Origin: Porphyromonas bennonis DSM 23058 = JCM 16335
Lineage (GTDB): Bacteria > Bacteroidota > Bacteroidia > Bacteroidales > Porphyromonadaceae
DNA length: 58,447 bases
Reading direction: 5' to 3'
Assembly (NCBI RefSeq): GCF_000375645.1
Contig: NZ_AQWR01000007.1
Coordinates: 104 to 58,550, forward strand
In this document: positions 54,346 through 58,447 of the stretch, piece by piece
Layout of the letters: every line of letters starts with the position of its first letter
How positions within the stretch are numbered: the first letter of the stretch is position 1
The notes under the pieces: generated by a model
The model's input: only the letters and a program-made list of their open reading frames with translations
Database searches by the model: none
What the model was told of the DNA's origin: nothing
Made by a program: the position numbers and the translations under genes

Positions 54346-55707
54346 ATGGCTCAGAAACCAAGCATACCCAAGGGCACTCGTGACTTCTCCCCCGAGGAAA
54401 TGGCGAAGCGAAATTACATACTCGACACCATCATCAGCACCTACCGGCTCTACGGTTATCGCGAGATACAGACACCGGCTATGGAGAACCTCTCCACCCT
54501 GCTCGGCAAGTATGGCGATGAGGGGGATCGGCTGATCTTCCGGATCCTTAACTCAGGGGACAGCCTCAAGGACTTCGACCGTCAGGAGTTGCTGACGATC
54601 GATCCGGCCGACTTTGCCTCCCGAGCCTGCGACCGAGGGCTGCGGTATGACCTGACGGTCCCCTTTGCTCGGTATGTGGTGCAGCACCGCAATGAGATCA
54701 CGCTCCCCTTCAAGCGGTATCAGATCCAGCCGGTATGGCGTGCGGATCGTCCCCAGAAGGGTCGGTACCGCGAGTTTTACCAGTGCGATGCCGACGTGAT
54801 CGGCTCCGACTCTCTCCTGCATGAGGTGGAGCTGACACAGATCATCGACACCGTCTTCACCAAGCTGGGAGTCCGTGTCGTAATCCTGCTCAATAACAGG
54901 AAACTCCTCACCGCTCTCAGCGAGCAGCTCGGCATAGAGAACATCATCGACCTGACCGTATCCATCGACAAGCTGGATAAGATCGGCTGGGACGGCGTCG
55001 AGGAGGAGCTGCGAAGCAAGGGAATCGGCGAGGAAGCGATTAGTCGCCTAAAGCCGATCCTTGGTCTCTCGGGTAGCAATGAGGAAAAGCTGGAGAAGCT
55101 CGCTGACCTCTTCGGAGAGAGCGAAGTGGGACGCAAGGGAGTGGAGGAGCTGACCTATATCCTCGATAAGCTACGCCACTGTAAGCTGCAAAATGAGGTT
55201 CGTCTGGATCTCTCCCTGGCTCGCGGTCTGGACTACTACACCGGGACCATCTTCGAGGTGAAGGCGCTCGACACACCGATGGGGAGCATCACCGGTGGAG
55301 GTCGGTACGACAATCTCACGGGGGTCTTCGGGCAGAGCGGCATGAGCGGCGTCGGGATCTCCTTCGGCGCAGAGCGGATCTTCGACGTACTGGAGGCACT
55401 CGATCTCTATCCCGAGTCGACCCACTCGGGGACTCAGCTGCTCTTCATCAACTTTGGGGAGAAAGCTCTGGACTACATCCTCCCGCTCCTGAGCGATCTG
55501 CGTCGTGAGGGGATCACGGCGGAGGTCTACCCGGACGATGCGAAGATGAAGAAGCAAATGTCCTACGCCAATGCGCTCTCGATCCCTTACGTCGCCTTTG
55601 TCGGCGATGACGAGATCGAGCAGCACACCATCAGCGTCAAGGATATGGAGTCGGGCGACCAGAAGAGCTACACCGCGGAGGAGCTGATCACCCTCCTCCG
55701 ATCGTAA
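54346..55707 (+). CDS. hisS: Histidine--tRNA ligase
   Basis: 453 residues, class II synthetase. Motif 1 near 30-60, motif 2 within [20 protein letters not shown] followed by [10 protein letters not shown], and the histidyl-specific [14 protein letters not shown] near 290. GGGRYDNL and [13 protein letters not shown] close the catalytic domain, and an anticodon-binding domain fills about 360-453. It charges tRNA-His. The ssb start lies 4 bp past the stop. Confidence 0.97.
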   Translation: MAQKPSIPKGTRDFSPEEMAKRNYILDTIISTYRLYGYREIQTPAMENLSTLLGKYGDEGDRLIFRILNSGDSLKDFDRQELLTIDPADFASRACDRGLRYDLTVPFARYVVQHRNEITLPFKRYQIQPVWRADRPQKGRYREFYQCDADVIGSDSLLHEVELTQIIDTVFTKLGVRVVILLNNRKLLTALSEQLGIENIIDLTVSIDKLDKIGWDGVEEELRSKGIGEEAISRLKPILGLSGSNEEKLEKLADLFGESEVGRKGVEELTYILDKLRHCKLQNEVRLDLSLARGLDYYTGTIFEVKALDTPMGSITGGGRYDNLTGVFGQSGMSGVGISFGAERIFDVLEALDLYPESTHSGTQLLFINFGEKALDYILPLLSDLRREGITAEVYPDDAKMKKQMSYANALSIPYVAFVGDDEIEQHTISVKDMESGDQKSYTAEELITLLRS

Positions 55708-55711
55708 GTCC

Positions 55712-56146
55712 ATGGAGGAGAGTGAGACATACTGCAGGGTAGAGCTCCAGGGCAACGTGGGGCATGACCCGCTGATCCGCTACTTAGACGAGAGGACCTG
55801 CATGGCCTCCTTCAGCGTGGCGACGGACAGTCTCCTCCCCGACAGCCCGGGGGGTACAGTGACCGACTGGCACGACGTCGTCTGCTACCGGGATCCGGCC
55901 CACTACGTAGAGGCCTATATTCGCAAGGGATACATGGTGCGGGTCGTCGGCAGGCTGACCTACAAGAAGTACCGCAGCGGTGAGGATCGGTACAGCCGCA
56001 AGGCGACGATCATCGCCGACCGAGTGACACTTATCTCCAAGCCTCAGCCCAGACAGGCATCACCCACAGAGGAGACCGTGAACTCGCCCTACTCCGACTA
56101 CAGGGAGACGCTCAGTAAGGACGCGGAGTCGAGCCTACCATTCTGA
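55712..56146 (+). CDS. ssb: Single-stranded DNA-binding protein
   Basis: 144 residues. The OB fold spans about 6-110: VELQGNVGHDPLIRYLDERT, ASFSVATD, TDWHDVVCYRD and YIRKGYMVRVVGRLTYKKY. The tail ends AESSLPF, an acidic tip resembling the usual partner-binding DDDIPF. It protects single-stranded DNA and recruits repair proteins. In this phylum ssb commonly precedes gldE, as it does here. Confidence 0.93.
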   Translation: MEESETYCRVELQGNVGHDPLIRYLDERTCMASFSVATDSLLPDSPGGTVTDWHDVVCYRDPAHYVEAYIRKGYMVRVVGRLTYKKYRSGEDRYSRKATIIADRVTLISKPQPRQASPTEETVNSPYSDYRETLSKDAESSLPF

Positions 56147-56177
56147 GACACGACCCACTGATAGATAGCTTTGATAT

Positions 56178-57557
56178 TTGGAAGGAATCGAATACATCAG
56201 TAGCGGACTACTCCAGGGAGTAGGTCTCATACCGCTGGACCCGGAGGGGATCCTGACGCTCGTCATCACCCTCATCCTGATCGCAGTATGCCTCTTCTAC
56301 AGCGGCTTCTGCTCCTCCTCTGAGGTAGCCTACTTCGCCCTCACCCCGTCAGACCTGGAGGAGCTCAAGGGCTCTAAGGACGAGAAGGATAAGAAGGTGC
56401 TCTACCTACTCGAGCATAGCGAGAATATGCTGAGTACGATACTGATCTCCAATAACTTCGTCAATACGGCGATCGTCATGCTCAGCGACTCTGTGGTCAA
56501 TCAGACGCTGGACTTCTCCCACGCACAGACACTGGGCTTCATACTACAGGTGGTGGTGATCACCTTCGTCATCCTCTTGGTCGGGGAGATCATCCCTAAG
56601 GTCTCCACTCAGATGGACCCGCTACGGGTGGCACGACGTAACGTCACTACGCTCTTTGCCCTCTATGGCGCACTCAAGGGGATCAATAAGGCTCTCGTAA
56701 GGATGGGCGAGTCCATCGCCAGCTCACTGACAAAGAATAAGACTGAACTGGATCGGGAGGACCTCAGCAAAGCGATCGAGCTAACCACCGAGGATAGCGA
56801 TGAGCAGGGCGTGCTCAATGAGATCCTACTCTTCCAGCGCAAGACGGTCTCCGAGGTCATGACTCCGAGGATCGACGTGGCAGCTATAGAGCTCTCTACA
56901 CCCTATGCGGAGGTGCTGACCTTCGTGGAGGAGTGCGGCTACTCGCGCATACCGGTCTACGACAAGCGGATCGACTCGATCAAGGGGATCCTCTACGCCA
57001 AGGACCTCCTCAGACACCTGGGTGAGGCGCCGGACTTCCGCTGGGAGGGACTACTGCGAGAGGTACTCTACACCCCGGAGGATGTCAAGGTAAGTCACAT
57101 GCTGGAGGTCTTCCGTAAGGAGCGGCGCCACATGGCCATCGTCGTGGATGAGTATGGTGGCACCAGCGGTCTCGTCACGATGGAGGATCTCCTGGAGGAG
57201 ATCGTCGGAGACATCGAGGACGAGTATGACGAGGACGAGCAGCTCTACCGCGCTCTGCCAGACGGCACCTACATCTTTGACGGCAAGATCAGCATCCTGG
57301 ACTTCCTCCGGATCGTCAAGGTCGAGGACTACGAGTCGCTCATCAAGGTTTCCGACGAGGCTGAGACACTGGCGGGACTTCTCCTGGAGGTGAAGGGTGA
57401 CTTCCCGCAGGTCAATGAGGTGATCACGATCGACGGACATCAGTTCAAGGTTCTCTCCGTCACCAATCGACGCATCAGCAAGATCCTATTTATCCCGGGT
57501 GAAGAGCACCTCCCCGGGGAGAGTGCGACCGATAGCATCGCAGAGGTCAAGGCATGA
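56178..57557 (+). CDS. gldE: Gliding motility-associated protein GldE (CNNM/CBS family)
   Basis: 459 residues from a TTG start; no in-frame ATG precedes it after the stop at 56172, and the next ATG falls inside the membrane domain. Residues about 20-205 are the CNNM/DUF21 membrane domain ([20 protein letters not shown]). About 215-340 hold two CBS domains ([33 protein letters not shown]), and about 360-450 the CorC/HlyC domain. The ssb-gldE order supports GldE. A role in ion homeostasis or gliding/secretion is inferred. Its stop overlaps the PPTase ATG. Confidence 0.88.
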   Translation: MEGIEYISSGLLQGVGLIPLDPEGILTLVITLILIAVCLFYSGFCSSSEVAYFALTPSDLEELKGSKDEKDKKVLYLLEHSENMLSTILISNNFVNTAIVMLSDSVVNQTLDFSHAQTLGFILQVVVITFVILLVGEIIPKVSTQMDPLRVARRNVTTLFALYGALKGINKALVRMGESIASSLTKNKTELDREDLSKAIELTTEDSDEQGVLNEILLFQRKTVSEVMTPRIDVAAIELSTPYAEVLTFVEECGYSRIPVYDKRIDSIKGILYAKDLLRHLGEAPDFRWEGLLREVLYTPEDVKVSHMLEVFRKERRHMAIVVDEYGGTSGLVTMEDLLEEIVGDIEDEYDEDEQLYRALPDGTYIFDGKISILDFLRIVKVEDYESLIKVSDEAETLAGLLLEVKGDFPQVNEVITIDGHQFKVLSVTNRRISKILFIPGEEHLPGESATDSIAEVKA

Positions 57558-58141
57558 CAAACTGCTCCTCTGTGATCGTGGTCCCACGACTGGACCAAGG
57601 TGAGGACACGCACCTCACCCTCAAGCGAGGTCTCCGGAGGATCTTCAGCGATGATGAGCTACCCCACGTAGCTCACTTCTCCGACGGAGCGCCCTACTTC
57701 CCCGATCGGCCCGACCTCCTCTACTCATCCTCAGACTGCTACAGCAGCGTTGCCCTCCAGGTCGCACCCATCGGACTACTCCCCGTGGGCATTGACGTGG
57801 AGGACAAGGCCGACCAGGCAGCGAGGATCCTCCCTCGCTATGCGACAGAGGAGGACCTCGAGGTGATGGTGCGCTTCCCTGAGATCACACCCCTGCGACT
57901 CTGGAGCGCCAAGGAGGCAGTCTTCAAGGCATTCAGCCGCTACGTGAGGGACTTCCGGAGAGACATCACCCTGATAGAGCCGGGACTCTTTGCCGTAAGC
58001 AGGATCGGCGAAGTATCGGTATCCTACAGGTCGGGGAGCGAACTGACCACCCTCTCCGAGAGCAATCACGCCTATCCGGACTCGCTCGTCCTCGCCTTCG
58101 CCACCCCGCCCGAGGCGGAGGTTCGACTCATCATCCTCTGA
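57554..58141 (+). CDS. 4'-phosphopantetheinyl transferase, Sfp type
   Basis: 195 residues. VGIDVEDK near residue 76 and LWSAKEAVFKAF near 115 are the two magnesium/CoA motifs of the Sfp family. It transfers phosphopantetheine to carrier proteins. No polyketide or peptide synthetase is in the window, so fatty-acid ACP is the plain target. ATG at 57554 overlaps the gldE stop (ATGA). Last gene of the ssb-gldE unit. Confidence 0.9.
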   Translation: MTNCSSVIVVPRLDQGEDTHLTLKRGLRRIFSDDELPHVAHFSDGAPYFPDRPDLLYSSSDCYSSVALQVAPIGLLPVGIDVEDKADQAARILPRYATEEDLEVMVRFPEITPLRLWSAKEAVFKAFSRYVRDFRRDITLIEPGLFAVSRIGEVSVSYRSGSELTTLSESNHAYPDSLVLAFATPPEAEVRLIIL

Positions 58142-58158
58142 GAAAAATTCGGCTCTGA

Positions 58159-58169
58159 CTAATATCGGT
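58159..58169. repeat. Truncated 16-bp palindrome at the insertion sequence
   Basis: CTAATATCGGT matches the first 11 bases of a unit, then the sequence changes to what looks like the start of the insertion sequence. CTAATATC is a left half also seen at 16173. Confidence 0.65.
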
Positions 58170-58447
58170 GTGGTGTCCTAGAAAAGTACACACATAGAGG
58201 AGCAGAAATGAACAACAAGAATGAAGCGAAAAAGTCGGGAGAAACCTCTCGGAAGAGCCAAAAAACGGGTCTAAAACAGAGGAGCTACAGCGACAAGTTT
58301 AAATTAAAAGTCTTGCGCGAAATGGTATGTACGGGCGAGACTCTCGAGGCACTAAGTAAGCGTCACGACGTGCCGATTACAACCATTTCCCGCTGGACCA
58401 GTACCTTTGGGGTCACAACCCCAAAACAAATCAGAGAGCAGGTTATG
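58170..58447 (+). mobile_element. Left part of an IS3-like insertion sequence
   Basis: Begins near GTGGTGTCCTAGAAAAGTAC, which reads like an IS terminal sequence, and contains the start of a transposase OrfA. The right end and OrfB are beyond the window. The exact left boundary and the family are not proven. Confidence 0.55.
58208..58447 (+). CDS. Transposase OrfA-like HTH protein, N-terminal part
   Basis: 80 codons open to the window end. After a basic N-terminus, residues about 24-75 (KQRSYSDKFKLKVLREMV, then EALSKRHDVPITTISRW) form the helix-turn-helix of IS3/IS911-type OrfA proteins, which bind the element's ends. A GAGGAGCAGAA purine run precedes the ATG. The protein is truncated by the window end. 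It is not the same gene as the fragment at 1-330. Confidence 0.72.
   Translation, partial: MNNKNEAKKSGETSRKSQKTGLKQRSYSDKFKLKVLREMVCTGETLEALSKRHDVPITTISRWTSTFGVTTPKQIREQVM

Overview
The window reads as chromosomal DNA of a Bacteroidota species, most likely a G+C-rich Porphyromonas or close relative (the genus is my inference). Support for the phylum: nearly every transcription start is marked by the Bacteroidota -7 box TAnnTTTG; Shine-Dalgarno sequences are sparse; and the gene content includes gldH, gldE, a GLPGLI protein, a TonB-type receptor, a MurF-alanine racemase fusion, Rho with a long disordered insert, and NrfHA with System II cytochrome c maturation. Both ends lie inside transposase genes (a C-terminal piece at 1-330, an N-terminal piece from 58208), so the window may be a whole contig that broke at insertion sequences.

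Layout. 548-2276 (minus): BamD, an RpoZ-like omega subunit and a DUF4293 membrane protein. 2583-6739: tRNA-Tyr, Rho, a VanX-like dipeptidase, an RsmI-like methylase and a YciO/Sua5 protein. 6914-12406: tRNA-Leu, IspG, thymidine kinase, a fucosyltransferase-like protein and an ABC-F ATPase. 12407-17488 (minus): WalJ-like hydrolase, asparaginase, GldH, RicT and a lipoprotein phosphoesterase. 17674-20420: PpiD-like chaperone and three tRNAs. 20617-30728: GH2 beta-galactosidase, Ca2+-type P-ATPase, YitT protein, porin-like protein and TerB_N protein. 30889-35226: nrfHA plus ResB/CcsA, a complete ammonia-forming nitrite reductase operon. 35427-43380: Hsp20, FtsE-aspartokinase-MenA, NlpE-like lipoprotein, GSCFA protein and MurF-Alr. 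43464-47117: two tRNAs and TypA (minus), then an Sm/cold-shock/TPR protein. 47446-51038: GLPGLI protein and outer-membrane receptor. 51257-53062: cobalamin riboswitch and a hydrolase. 53135-58141: RibE, nitroreductase, HisS, SSB, GldE and an Sfp-type phosphopantetheinyl transferase.

The genes are almost all housekeeping. I see no defence island, prophage, CRISPR array or biosynthetic cluster. The unusual signal is between the genes. A 16-bp palindrome (consensus CTAWWACC/GGTWWTAG) occurs 19 times in six intergenic places, plus one copy cut by the right-hand insertion sequence. Wherever it is tandem, the copies repeat at exactly 22 bp with variable 6-bp linkers. Several arrays sit between an intrinsic terminator and the next promoter, which points to a DNA-level role such as cooperative protein binding. 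Other points are a cobalamin riboswitch whose predicted transcript reaches a strong terminator without a clear gene, three long hairpins sharing the core GGGACTGC, and a probably leaderless GSCFA gene.

Everything here was read by eye. Family assignments rest on remembered motifs, and no search was run.
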